From Nilaparvata lugens (lineage: Eukaryota; Arthropoda; Insecta; Hemiptera; Delphacidae), in the NCBI RefSeq assembly GCF_014356525.2, contig NC_052504.1, forward strand, positions 57,849,137 through 57,913,136: a DNA stretch of 64,000 nt, in the 5' to 3' direction. The number at the start of each line of letters is the position of its first letter. The stretch's first letter is position 1. The notes beneath the pieces were generated by a model. The model was not told the origin of the DNA and did no database searches. It was given only the letters and a program-made list of their open reading frames with translations. Shown here piece after piece: positions 1-8,857 of the stretch. Both the position numbers and the translations under genes were made by a program.

Positions 1-778
1 AAAGCTGCGTATCTTGTGAAACACTTTAGATAAAAAATCGGAAAAGTAGTCAAGGTTGAAGAGAATTTTCTCCTCTTTCCGCTCCCATAAATCGTATTTC
101 TGATTTCAATACCGTTCAAAAGTTACAGCTAATTGAAAAAATTGATTTTTTTCATTTTCTCATTTTTTCTGCGATTTTCTGTTATTCAATAGTCTTTAAA
201 ACGAGTGAGATACATGACAGAAAGTTGCGATTGGTCTCAAATGATAGAGAATTACACGCTCTATAAGTTACGTTGCCTTAAACTCATCTTGCATGACTGT
301 TTATTATCGAAAAACTGTCGTTACTGTGAAAATGAGGAAAATATCGCAAATTTCTTGATTTTTTGAAACAAACCTATCTTACTTCACGATTATATTTTTA
401 CAAAATTCGTAGCTCCGGAACCAAACATATGGTAGAATCCTGCGCGATCACTCAATTTATTGGAAATTTTACTCTCTTTAATTTTGTCGAGAATTATTTT
501 TCTTGAGAAACTCAAGGTTTACGAGATAAAATGGGAAAATTGAAAAAAGTCCGAAATTTTGGGGGTTTTGGGGGTGAAGCCGCCCTCTGGCGTGTCAGCA
601 AATTTTAGATTCGAAATCAGCGCCCCAAAATACATATAGAACCGTCGAGAAAAATTTCCTTCGGGGCTGTTGCCTGGAAAAGGACCATTTGACTGGACTA
701 TTATTATCACTAAAATATGAAATATTCGTTTAATTATTATTCAGTGCATGTATTTATTTGTTCAATTGTGTGGTACAG
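1..778. other. Noncoding AT-rich DNA, probably intron
   Basis: No coding stretch is supported here. The segment ends in a usable splice acceptor (a pyrimidine-rich run ending in GGTACAG at 772-778), so at least its right part is probably intron of the gene whose last exon follows. About 540-700 is more GC-rich than its surroundings and looks like an interspersed-repeat scrap, but no family was recognised. Confidence 0.5.
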
Positions 779-1054
779 GACAAGCGCCTTGGCTGGTACG
801 GCTACAGAGAGTGGGCCAAGAACATCAACCCGACTCACGACGGCAACATTGCTGAACACATCAACGTGCTTCTAGGTCTCCTCATCTCTATGGCGGCTGA
901 TCCTGACAATGAGAATTTCCCAGACGTTGAAGCCTATCCGTGTGTGCAGTTTCTGCGATCGGTGAAATCACCTGATGGTGACATACCCTATAATTGCAAA
1001 TCGTTCATTGCCTTCATTGAGTACACCTGCATGAAAATCCTGGAGGAAAGTTGA
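779..1054 (+). CDS. Terminal coding exon of an unidentified host gene
   Basis: An acceptor AG at 777-778 is followed by an open frame of 91 codons ending in TGA at 1052-1054. The exon starts in phase 0 with DKRLGWYGYREWAKNI. Codon use and composition look like a constrained host protein: few low-complexity runs, mixed polar and hydrophobic residues, and a helix-like stretch EHINVLLGLLISMAADPDNE. No signal peptide or membrane segment is obvious. An ATTAAA signal lies about 90 nt past the stop, which fits a last exon. I do not recognise the family. The rest of the gene must lie left of the window. Neighbouring DNA is transposon-rich and gives no functional clue. Confidence 0.65.
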   Translation, partial: DKRLGWYGYREWAKNINPTHDGNIAEHINVLLGLLISMAADPDNENFPDVEAYPCVQFLRSVKSPDGDIPYNCKSFIAFIEYTCMKILEES

Positions 1055-1142
1055 CAATTGCTATGTTCCATAATGTACAAGTGCCAGTCTTTGTGTTATT
1101 GTGCCGTCTCATTGTCCATATCTGTGAATGTCTTGTTTGTGA

Positions 1143-1148
1143 ATTAAA
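1143..1148 (+). terminator. Probable poly(A) signal ATTAAA
   Basis: ATTAAA lies 89 nt downstream of the stop of the 779-1054 exon and is followed by T/GT-rich DNA. It is the common variant signal. A canonical AATAAA at 1574-1579 is an alternative distal site. Confidence 0.4.
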
Positions 1149-1646
1149 TTTTCCAGTTGTACTGTTGGTGTGCTCATTATTATTATTAATCAAATGAAAT
1201 TTCCATTTATATTCTATGATATACCTTGAAGGGGTTGACAAGGAAACTTGTACATTTCTACAAAAAGCTACTGATAACTTGTGAAAAATTTATAAGTAGA
1301 CGTAAACTTTGTAATTGATATGAGATTTTTATACCTACAAAAAATTCTAATATTTGCAACAACTTCATGCGGCCTGTCTCCTATAATGCCATAATAGTCT
1401 GCTTGTCTCAGAGAGGATGGCAAAAATGTGTTGCATTTTGCTTTCTCTGTTCTCTGTTGATGATTGTTCTCTAATGGTGGAAATTGATGGGTGGTACTGT
1501 TCGGAGTTATTGAGTCGTGATCTTACCGAGTGTATGGTGCTAGTGGCCATCACTGACAAGACCAATAATGCAGAATAAAGGTCTGATTATCAAAAAAGGA
1601 CATTGCTATGATAGGAGAAGGCTGCTCAAAAATAACACACGTACCG
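1149..1646. other. Noncoding, nothing recognised
   Basis: This is 3' UTR or intergenic DNA. No ORF, RNA gene or repeat structure could be supported apart from the possible distal AATAAA at 1574-1579. Confidence 0.4.
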
Positions 1647-1734
1647 CAAATGAGGTTATGAAATCAATTTTTCATCAGTTTACGAATATAAAAATACTAT
1701 GGAATTCATATTCCTAAGCATAAGTTTGGCTACT

Positions 1735-2010
1735 CACACATCGTACTCTGCATTACATTCGGCCACCAGTAGTTCGCCAAGTGTCCGAGCGAGTCTGGGG
1801 GCATTGGTTGATATACCGCTCACTACATCAGACACTAGAATCGACAGATTCTGGCGGCCAACCACCAGATGCTCGAGTCTCACTTGGGTCGCCAGCCTGT
1901 CAGTGAATTATGGTGTTTCACAGCCTACTTTACATTAGGCCACCAATGGTTGGTCTCTGGCGATAGGCAACGACCCACTGCTGGCAGAATGTAATGTGAA
2001 CCTTAAGCTG
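1735..2010. mobile_element. Foldback element (MITE-like), arms about 50-60 bp
   Basis: The left arm (about 1737-1790, containing GCATTACATTCGGCCACCAG) is nearly the reverse complement of the right arm (about 1955-2005, containing CTGCTGGCAGAATGTAATGT). There is no transposase and the middle is not coding. This fits a non-autonomous inverted-repeat element. The short open frame across it is not a gene. Confidence 0.55.
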
Positions 2011-2019
2011 GATTCATAC

Positions 2020-2150
2020 AATACGGTAACAGTGAAAATGTAATTCCCATTGGTTCTAATAAGATTATTCATAGGTACTTGCATGTCCGGGCTGAGTGGG
2101 AATAGTCAAATTGGAACTCGTGGGAATTAAATATTTACTTTTCACTGTCA
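2020..2150. mobile_element. Second small inverted-repeat element
   Basis: AACAGTGAAAATGTAATTCCC near 2027 is mirrored by GGGAATTAAATATTTACTTTTCACTGT near 2123-2149 on the other strand. The arms are imperfect and roughly 40 bp. It directly abuts the foldback to its left, suggesting serial insertion. Confidence 0.45.
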
Positions 2151-2697
2151 CTGACATGTGTCTCAACATATGGTTTGAGTGGTTGGAAGCCACTCGCCTT
2201 TGCTCGTCCCGACTCTGCAAATAAGATGAGATATATTTATTGATAATTGTTACAAGGCTGTTGCCTATGGTAACATTTACAAAAATTGACAATATAAAAT
2301 TAAATCAAAATTAAGAGATGAATAATATTATTTAACAGTTCTGCATCAGTATTGATCGATTACAAATATCAAAGAAAATAATATAGTATATATTAAGCCA
2401 TCAACATTGTACTAGATCACATTAGCAATACTGGAGGAAAGAAAAGTTATTGTTATTTGCATCAATGTGGAATGAAACTTATCATGAAAGTATACCATGA
2501 CATATTAAACTTCATAATACAATACAATAGAGGGTAAAAAGAATAGGTGAGAAATGAAGTTGGTCCTATTACAAAACATTGTGATCAGACTTTTAATACT
2601 GTAAAGAAATGAGGTTATCAAATCATTTTTTCATTACTATTTGAATATAATATAATAATAATTATTATAAAACCAACCAACATCACAAGTATAAGCT
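2151..2697. other. Noncoding AT-rich, nothing further recognised
   Basis: No supported gene. The right copy of the 45-bp direct repeat lies inside this stretch, near 2609-2650. Confidence 0.4.
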
Positions 2698-2940
2698 ATG
2701 GATTGCACCACGGTATATAGAAGAAGACGGTAGGTGTCACGCGCATGTTTGTACTAAATTTCCGGTGTAGCTGACGTCATTTTATAATACAATCATCTGT
2801 TTCTTACAAATAAGTTTCATAAATTGCCAATTGGTGTTAAAAATCTCGGTTGGTGGCGATTAGCTGGCTGGCCACTGCGCACACATTTCATGACCCCTAC
2901 CGTTTTCATCTAGATACCGTGGATTGCACAACTAAAGACA
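2698..2940. mobile_element. MITE-like inverted-repeat element of about 240 bp
   Basis: The left end (about 2698-2745: GGATTGCACCACGGTATATAG, then GAAGACGGTAGGTGTCA) is mirrored by the right end (about 2890-2938: GACCCCTACCGTTTTCATC, then GATACCGTGGATTGCACA). The arms are about 45 bp and imperfect. No coding content. It sits just upstream of the 3.0-kb retrotransposon. Confidence 0.55.
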
Positions 2941-3029
2941 TTATTACTCCAGGTGGTAGAATCCACCCGTTTCATACTCAAACATCTCTGGAAACGGCAA
3001 CCAGTCATTCGGATTCTGGAGAACTGGAG

Positions 3030-4462
3030 TTTTGCAATACCGTATAAGTTTGAGGGAAAAATTTCCCTACAATCAACACTTTAGAAATAGGAAGGAACCA
3101 AAGAACTACATTGGTACTATAAATATACAAACGCTTGTTCAAGCAGGAAAGTGTGTTGCATCAGCTTACAGAAGAACTGAAACGACAAAATATAAAGATT
3201 TTAGTGGTTCAAGAAACCCGATTTGCAGACAATTCGGTTTCTGATTATAATAATTATAGGATTTTCAGATCAAAGGGACGAATAGGAAGTGTGGAAAAGG
3301 AGCCAATTTGTTTTGAATGGCATTCCTGGTAGAAAGAGGAACAATTGATTCATTAAAATCGATTAAACCAATAAATAATCGGCTGATGACATTGAGGTTC
3401 AAGGGTAAAAATAAAAGCTATACAATAATAAACACTCATGCCCCCTGCAATGGAGATAACAAGTCGGACAAAGAAGGGGTTGGAAAGTTCTGGGAGACAC
3501 TGGGAAACGAAATCTCTAAGATACCTAAGGAAAATGTCAAGTTCCTCTTAGGGGACTCCAATGCGCAAATAGGTAGAGGAAAAAAGTACAGAAAAACCGT
3601 AGGACTGTTTCCTGCCCACAAAATGACCAACAGGAATGGAATGAGATTGATCCAACTCTGTCAAACCTTCAACTTGAAACTCAGTTCCACTTCTTTCAAC
3701 AAAAAACCCAAGAAACAAAAAACATGGAGATCACCAATCTTAGCCCAGGGGGAATTCCAAATCGATCATGTAGCAATTTCCTATTTCCACCAAAAAGAAA
3801 TCCGTGATATTCAAGTGAGAAGAGGGGCAAAAATAGACTCTGGCAAAAATAGACTCTGATCACTACTTAAGCCGAATAAGAGTCAACTTTTACACCTAGA
3901 AGAAAACAGACTGCAATCCCTTCTGTAGTCCCAAAGTTTGATATTATAGGAAACTGAAAGAGTCTAATACAATCCAAGAGTGGGAAGACACTCCGACAAT
4001 TAACTGGACTGATTTTCGTGACAAAATAACTAAAATTGCTAAGGAACAAATCTCCTTGAAAAAGAAACCGAAGCATCCTTGGTGGAATTCGGTATGTGAA
4101 GAAGCCATTAATCTCTGCCATGAAGCATTTCTGAAACTCAACAGTAACAAGTCGGAAGAGAACAATCTTTCTTTTTTTACAGTCTCGGAAAACAACAAAC
4201 AAAACGATAAGGCAAGAGAAACGAAAATACATAAATTCCAAATAAGATTCAATTGAGACGACTTCAGAAATTATAATTCACGTGACTTTTACAAAACTTT
4301 TTCAAATCAACTCAAGGGATACACTTTTCGAAATATTTGTTTCAGATTAAAAGATGGAAATTTGGCATTGAATGATCAGGAAAATTGTGACGTACTTGCT
4401 GATTATTTTGATGAGCTTCTCAACTGTACAGAACCTCAAGAGACATTTCCGCCTCTGAACGC
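3030..4462 (+). pseudogene. APE-type non-LTR retrotransposon, 5' half (endonuclease part)
   Basis: This is the decayed endonuclease half of an RTE-like ('craniofacial development protein 2-like') retrotransposon polyprotein. Three frames carry successive endonuclease/exonuclease/phosphatase pieces. 3104-3330 holds TINIQTLVQAGK and LVVQETRFADNS. 3317-3858 holds INTHAPCNGDNK, FLLGDSNAQIG (the G-D-x-N type motif) and an FQIDHVAIS end motif. The domain would nick target DNA to prime reverse transcription. Frameshifts near 3240 and 3310 and a stop near 3859 kill the frame. The coding trace continues in pieces to 4462, where the 4.8-kb element is inserted. Removing that insertion with one TA copy restores the reading frame into the 3' half at 9292. 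Confidence 0.75.
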
Positions 4463-4464
4463 TA

Positions 4465-4958
4465 GTAGATATAAAATGGTGACTCTGGCACACTGCGCCA
4501 GAATTCTCCACCTAACCTAACCTAACTTGGGAAAAAAATTTCAACCTAACCTAACAAACCTAACCTAATCTCAAGGTCAAGGTCAGGGTCGAAGTCAAAT
4601 TATTAAAAACTTGGAAGAAAAAAAAACTTGGAGAAAAAAAAACTTGTAGAAAAAAAAACTTGAGAAAAAAAATTAATAACATAAAATTAAAAATAAATAA
4701 AAATTAATAATTAAAAAATATATATATATATATGAACGAAATATATTAAATATAAATGAAAATAAATCAGGAGGCCTCCCACCCACTCTGGAGTGTATAT
4801 AGCCTATAGTGTTCACAACAGTGGGAGGACCATCAGTGTTTAGTCAAGAGCTATAGAAGATACATCTCCCATGTTCAGTTCTAGGACCCAGCGTTTCAGC
4901 ACATTGCAGCACACTTCTCTTTGTGAAAAAGTATCCTAGGATACATGGCTGCTGTTTT
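4465..4958 (+). repeat. Left terminal inverted repeat
   Basis: Matches the reverse complement of 8858-9289 with indels. Subparts in order: the terminal 60 bp, a (TTAGG)3-like block (on this strand CCTAACCTAACCTAAC), a CAAGGTCAAGGTCAGGGTC block, an A-rich and AT-dinucleotide stretch, then a well-conserved inner part near 4770-4958 with a TATATA near 4795 and a CATCAGTG initiator-like word. The left arm is longer because of extra A-rich repeats at 4605-4740. Confidence 0.8.
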
Positions 4959-5260
4959 TATCTTCAATGAAATAGTATATGTTCAATAAAAGTAGCAATG
5001 AATTGCTGATTCTTATTCCTCAAATCCTCTTTACCCACATTTAGTAATGTAATAAAAAGTGATCATTCTATAGAATATACAATGAGCTTGAATATTCAAA
5101 CAGTAATGAGGTATCCTCTGCTTTGTAATGGGTAGCATTGTATGCTTTCAAGAGTCTTATATATTATATGAATTCTAGAGTATAATCAAATCATTGTATT
5201 ACAAGGGATATATTTTCCCAGCTATATTTCCCAGAACAGCATCTAATAGTATTCAGTCAG

Positions 5261-5348
5261 TTACTGTTCAGTCACTGTTCAGTCACTGTTCAGTCACTGT
5301 TCAGTAACTGTTCAGTTACTGTTCAGTCACTGTTCAGTCAGTGTTCAC
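5261..5348. repeat. Eight-copy 11-bp tandem repeat
   Basis: Eight uninterrupted 11-bp units of consensus TCACTGTTCAG run head to tail. The second base varies (C, A or T), and the last unit is more diverged. There are no spacers, so this is not CRISPR. Such iterons inside a transposon could be transposase or regulatory binding sites. No protein is known for them here. Confidence 0.85.
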
Positions 5349-5421
5349 TTACAGCTCACTAGAAGCTGCAATGAGCTTGGATGTAGTTGTTAAAGTATAC
5401 ATAATAAGCAACAAGTAAATA

Positions 5422-5612
5422 GATATCCACAGTGGTGTAGTGGTTAGCACTTCTGCTTTCCATTCTAGAGGACTCGGGTTTGAATTATTCATAAGGACCC
5501 GGGTTCAAATCTTCATTGTATATATAGGGATGTAGGATGTTCGGTTGAGGAATATAGGTAGGTAGAGTGTAGGTGTAATTGTTTGTAAAAACCATTACAC
5601 CACAATGGATAT
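5422..5612 (+). repeat. tRNA-like module with inverted-repeat partner
   Basis: 5422-5511 contains an A-box-like TGGTGTAGTGGTTAGCAC and two B-box-like words (GGGTTTGAATT and GGGTTCAAATC) at tRNA-like spacing. The acceptor strands do not pair, so it is not a functional tRNA gene. About 80 bp downstream, 5590-5612 is the near reverse complement of 5422-5446, so the whole could fold as a long stem. It may act as an internal Pol III promoter or be a tRNA-derived scrap. Confidence 0.55.
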
Positions 5613-5996
5613 CTTTTGTTGAAATAACTTTTTTCAACTATGACTCAACAGGAAAGTTTTCATGTTTCAACTGGTCTGTATGACATCATAATAGCCAAGT
5701 GATAAGGAAGTTGTTGAATAATAATGAAAATGTGCAAGTATATAGTATTTATTATCAAATCTCAATTATTGAAAAGAATATACAAATGAAACAGCTTCTC
5801 TTCTCTTGTATGATCATCGGTCCTATGATACCTCTCAGCTGACAACCAAACAGAGAAAAGTGGTGGTGGGGATAACTTTTGCTGTTCCAACAGGTCTATG
5901 ATGATGTCACCCTATCATGACTCACTTCTCAGTTCCTCGTTATCATTAGTAGGAATAAGTATCATATTTTATATAATTCAAGTCTTTAAACATAAA
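5613..5996. other. Noncoding interior of the TIR element
   Basis: AT-rich DNA between the two tRNA-like modules. No ORF or repeat was recognised. Confidence 0.4.
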
Positions 5997-6070
5997 TCCT
6001 CTATGGTGTAGTGGCTAGCATGTCAGCTTTCCAAGTCGGAGGTTCCAGGTTCGAATCCATGGCTGTAAAG
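5997..6070 (+). pseudogene. Degenerate tRNA-like sequence
   Basis: Begins TCCTCTATGGTGTAGTGGCT (an A-box with tRNA D-arm spacing), has an anticodon-like loop TTTCCAA (TCC, glycine if read so), and a B-box GGTTCGAATCC. The T stem has mismatches and the 3' acceptor strand does not pair with the 5' strand, so it cannot form a normal tRNA. It shares its A-box with the module at 5422. It is a pseudo-tRNA or a tRNA-derived promoter. Confidence 0.55.
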
Positions 6071-6390
6071 GTAAGTATTAAAGGTCAGTATCAACAGAAC
6101 CAGAGGATATATTTTTTTTGTATGTAGTGGGTAGAGAAAAGAAAATGATATTTTTATTCTTCCCATATACATTTATTTTCCATTATAAAACAGAATATAT
6201 ATATATTAGTCATTGAAAATCCTCTTCTATATTTTGTGGTTTCCCGATAGACCTCTGCCGACCTTTCCTCTCGTTCTGAAATGCTGCATACTCTATCAGT
6301 TTGTACAGTATCCCAAAAAGCAGCACTGTAGATAGATATTAGTAGAGCAGGGTCTCCTGAACAGCCCTCTGTAACTCTGAATCTCTTCAC
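6071..6390. other. Noncoding interior, possible 3' end of the small - strand gene
   Basis: Downstream of the small - strand ORF. An open stretch on the - strand exists at 6154-6390, but nothing supports it as a gene. Confidence 0.35.
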
Positions 6391-6666
6391 TCATCCATCA
6401 TCTCTGCAGTATGAGAATCCTGCAAAGGTCACCTTCCTGTTGTTGCTGATAAGAGTTAGACTCTTGTCACTGCATTCAAATTCACACCAATACTTTCGGG
6501 AAGAACGATCATCAAGGATCAATTCAATCTTAACATCCTCATTTTGCCAATTATAGACTTTATCCAAATTTACAACAGCTACTCCACTATACTTGAGACT
6601 GTAGATAGTATCCAAAGGTACTCATTGGCTATCACCAAACAGAACATAACCTTTAAAGTATGACAT
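6391..6666 (-). pseudogene. Small unidentified ORF of the TIR element, one in-frame stop
   Basis: Reading the - strand from ATG at 6666-6664 gives about 92 codons interrupted by a single in-frame TGA after codon 14 (MSYFKGYVLFGDSQ). The frame then continues open through DTIYSLKYSGVAVVNLDK to the stop at 6391. The composition is that of a small soluble beta-rich protein with two Cys in WCEFECSD. A TATATAA box (6715-6721 on the - strand) lies about 50 nt upstream of the ATG, followed by an initiator-like ATCAGTC, so the gene seems to have its own promoter. It could instead start downstream of the TGA at the Met at 6615. I do not recognise the family. Confidence 0.5.
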
Positions 6667-6714
6667 TGTCAACAGTTAGCAATTGACTGATGTTCAAGAG
6701 ACAAATGTCTCCAC

Positions 6715-6721
6715 TTATATA
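6715..6721 (-). promoter_or_regulatory. TATA box of the small - strand gene
   Basis: TATATAA on the - strand lies about 50 nt before the ATG at 6666, with an ATCAGTC initiator-like word between them. That spacing fits an arthropod Pol II TATA plus initiator core promoter. Confidence 0.5.
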
Positions 6722-6769
6722 GTCTATAATGATGGTGGTAGGGGAAAAAGTGAATGATAAAACAGTAAA

Positions 6770-7219
6770 TTAAGTCAAATGTTTATTTATTGACATGAAA
6801 AGGTTACAACAAAAATATCTATCTTCCAGCATTGTCTTCATAATCCAATCATGGGTTGAGTTCACAATATTGAGTGTGCAGAGTAGTGGTGCATCCATAG
6901 ACTCCTTCCTTGATCCAGTCAGCTTCTTCCACACAGACTCCACATAGTTGACTAGGTAATAATCTGGGCAGTAGCTTCCATGTCCAGCGCTAGTCCTCAG
7001 CAATTCCTCCAGGTTTGGTATCTTGTAGTAGAAATAGGGTGATGTCAAGTCGACATACTCTATATTCTCCTTATCATCCAGCTGCAGCAGCTTGTCCAAT
7101 AGAGTGATTGTGTCATATCCATGGACAAAGATCTTGATTGACTGTCCCAAGTTGCTGTCAGCCAGCCATTGTCCAATCATATCGCAAACAATAATTATTG
7201 TTTGTTGCAATAATTGCAA
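6770..7219 (-). CDS. Unidentified 149-aa ORF of the TIR element
   Basis: An intact - strand frame of 149 codons with a balanced composition: MIGQWLADSNLGQSIKIFVHG near the start, DLTSPYFYYKIPNLEELLRT in the middle, and a tail ending SINKHLT. No signal peptide or membrane helix is evident. It lies directly downstream of the virus-like pseudogene at 7241-8155, in the same orientation. It may be the next gene, or the broken 3' continuation of the same protein. The first residues (MQLLQQTIIIV) may be a chance extension. The family is not recognised and no catalytic motif is visible. Confidence 0.5.
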   Translation of the reverse strand: MQLLQQTIIIVCDMIGQWLADSNLGQSIKIFVHGYDTITLLDKLLQLDDKENIEYVDLTSPYFYYKIPNLEELLRTSAGHGSYCPDYYLVNYVESVWKKLTGSRKESMDAPLLCTLNIVNSTHDWIMKTMLEDRYFCCNLFMSINKHLT

Positions 7220-7240
7220 CCAATTATTGGTTTCAGAGCT

Positions 7241-8155
7241 TTAGAGGGAAGATTTTGTTGACTGGCTCCTTTGACCAACCATCTTAGTCCATGTTTGGCT
7301 TGATGTAGACAATTGTTGTCTGCTGTACTGAGTGGTGGTGGTGGTGGCTTCACTACCATCATTGTCATGAAGGAGTAGTAAATCGAAATGATCCTCCTTC
7401 ATTTCTTTCACAACACGTCTCAGATAAATCCCATATATATTGACAGTTACACTCAAATTATCCCTCTCGAAACAGTCAATTTGTTCAATGGTGGTAGGGA
7501 AAGAAATTCCATTGAAATTGTATTTTTCAACAAGCTGATGATATCTCTCATTGATTCATTGAGGATTTGCTCCTTGCACATGTTTGGCAAGGATTGCCAC
7601 TTGAAACATTGTTGATCACTATTCCGCAGGTTGATGATATCTTTTCTTGATGCTATTTTGGCTGGCAGTTTGATGTAGGAAGATCCTCAAAGTTGTTTGT
7701 GCTTGCTGATGCGTATGAGGAGACCATCGAGGATGGAGGCTCCATCCACTAGAGTTGACCTCAAACTTGGCCTCTTCTTCCAACAGCTTCTTGCATGCCT
7801 CCCTGATAATTCCAGCAAGATTGTTGACGTTGAATATGGAATAGTTTGGTGTCTTGAAGGTTACATGTTGAAATTCCTCCTGCTCAATGTTCTTCTCATC
7901 AAGGTGGCTGCATTGGTATGTAGCCTCCAAAACTAGGTTGAGCTTGATTGGCCCATGTGTCGGGAACTCTTGACCTATAACATCAACAATCTTTGTCTGC
8001 AGGCTGTTCAGCAGAGAGTAGAAGTCCTTTGCTGGGTTGGGTGAAGAGTTGTTGATGTAGAAGAGTGTCCAAAGGTTGTTGTTGAAAGCCTCTTCCAATG
8101 TGCAGAACTCTCCTGACAAGCTGCTGGTCTGCTGGCATCTGGTAGCTTTATTCAT
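7241..8155 (-). pseudogene. Decayed virus-like transposon protein (SGW / GSSYI / CFxW family)
   Basis: The - strand frame opens at ATG 8155-8153, right after a splice-acceptor-like TTACAG. It runs about 140 codons with FKTPNYSIFNVNNL and EVNSSGWSL near its end. A frameshift near 7735 moves the trace to another frame carrying DGLLIRISKHK, then a stop, then GSSYIKLPAKIASRK and CFKW near 7605. A third piece at 7456-7241 carries VNIYG and DHFDLLLLHDND. These ordered motifs resemble uncharacterised arthropod proteins found next to polinton/adintovirus-type DNA polymerases. The family function is unknown to me. No polymerase domain is present here. It is clearly inactive. Confidence 0.6.
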
Positions 8156-8340
8156 CTGTAACATACATACAAGCAGATTAATAATGATGCAATGTAGGCA
8201 GTGATCATCTAGAGTGACACAGTCATCTTGAATGACATGTCTTGCACTCAATCTAGATGTTTACTATATATTATATATGCTACTGAGAACCAATCATACT
8301 ATGGTAGTATGTTCAGAAAGAACAATGTTTGAAATCAATA
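8156..8340. other. 5' leader of the - strand virus-like gene
   Basis: An acceptor-like CAG on the - strand (8158-8156) abuts the ATG, so this may be an intron or leader. TATATA-rich DNA near 8265-8277 could be a core promoter. Confidence 0.35.
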
Positions 8341-8740
8341 TTTTAAGGTTAGGTTAGGTCGGAAGAAGTTACTAGTAACTTCTACAGACCTAACCTAACC
8401 ACAGTTCATTGCCTACAATTGTTGAATTATTGTTCATAGAGCTCTACAGGCAGAAACATACTTATTCACAAAATATATTATGCATTATATTATGAGGTGA
8501 CATACTTGAAATCATTGAAAGGTTAGGTCGGGAGAAGTTACTAGTAAATTCTGCAAACCTAACCTAATCACAGTTCATTGTCTACAATCATATCGATCTG
8601 TTGACTTATTGTTCATAGCTCCACAGGCAGAAACATACTTATTCACAAAATATATTATGCATTACATTATGAGGTAACATACTTGAAATAATCATACGAA
8701 TCTGCTGACATTTTGTTTATAGAGCTCAACAGGTATGAAG
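8341..8740. repeat. Direct repeats of about 180 bp with a palindromic core
   Basis: 8341-8518 recurs at 8519-8690 with high similarity, and a third partial copy reaches about 8740. Each full copy starts with GGTTAGGTC, a palindromic block and CCTAACC, then a shared AT-rich tail. In copy 1, GAAGTTACTAGTAACTTC (8365-8382) is a perfect 18-bp palindrome embedded in a longer GGTTAGGTC...GACCTAACC stem. In copy 2 the palindrome is degraded by substitutions. Confidence 0.8.
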
Positions 8741-8857
8741 ACTAATTAACTATATAAATATCCATTTTTATGAGTAGAATGAGACAAATTTCTTCATCTC
8801 TTTTCAAAACATATAATGAAAAACATTTGTGTACTAACCTTTTTTGTACAATTGAAG
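8741..8857. other. Short noncoding spacer before the right TIR
   Basis: AT-rich; nothing recognised. Confidence 0.4.

Larger units (their letters stand above)
1647..2650. repeat. About 45-bp direct repeats flanking nested foldback elements
   Basis: The stretch near 1647-1694 (AATGAGGTTATGAAATCA and on) recurs with a few changes at about 2609-2650 (AATGAGGTTATCAAATCA and on), in the same orientation. About 910 bp of foldback DNA lies between them. This could be a long duplication created on insertion, or two copies of a dispersed repeat end. Confidence 0.45.

Noticed and set aside
4510..4530. Telomere end
   Set aside because: Only three or four TTAGG units within transposon TIRs, flanked by coding relics; not a chromosome end.
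5422..6070. Functional tRNA genes
   Set aside because: A and B boxes are present, but the acceptor strands do not pair and the T stem is mismatched.
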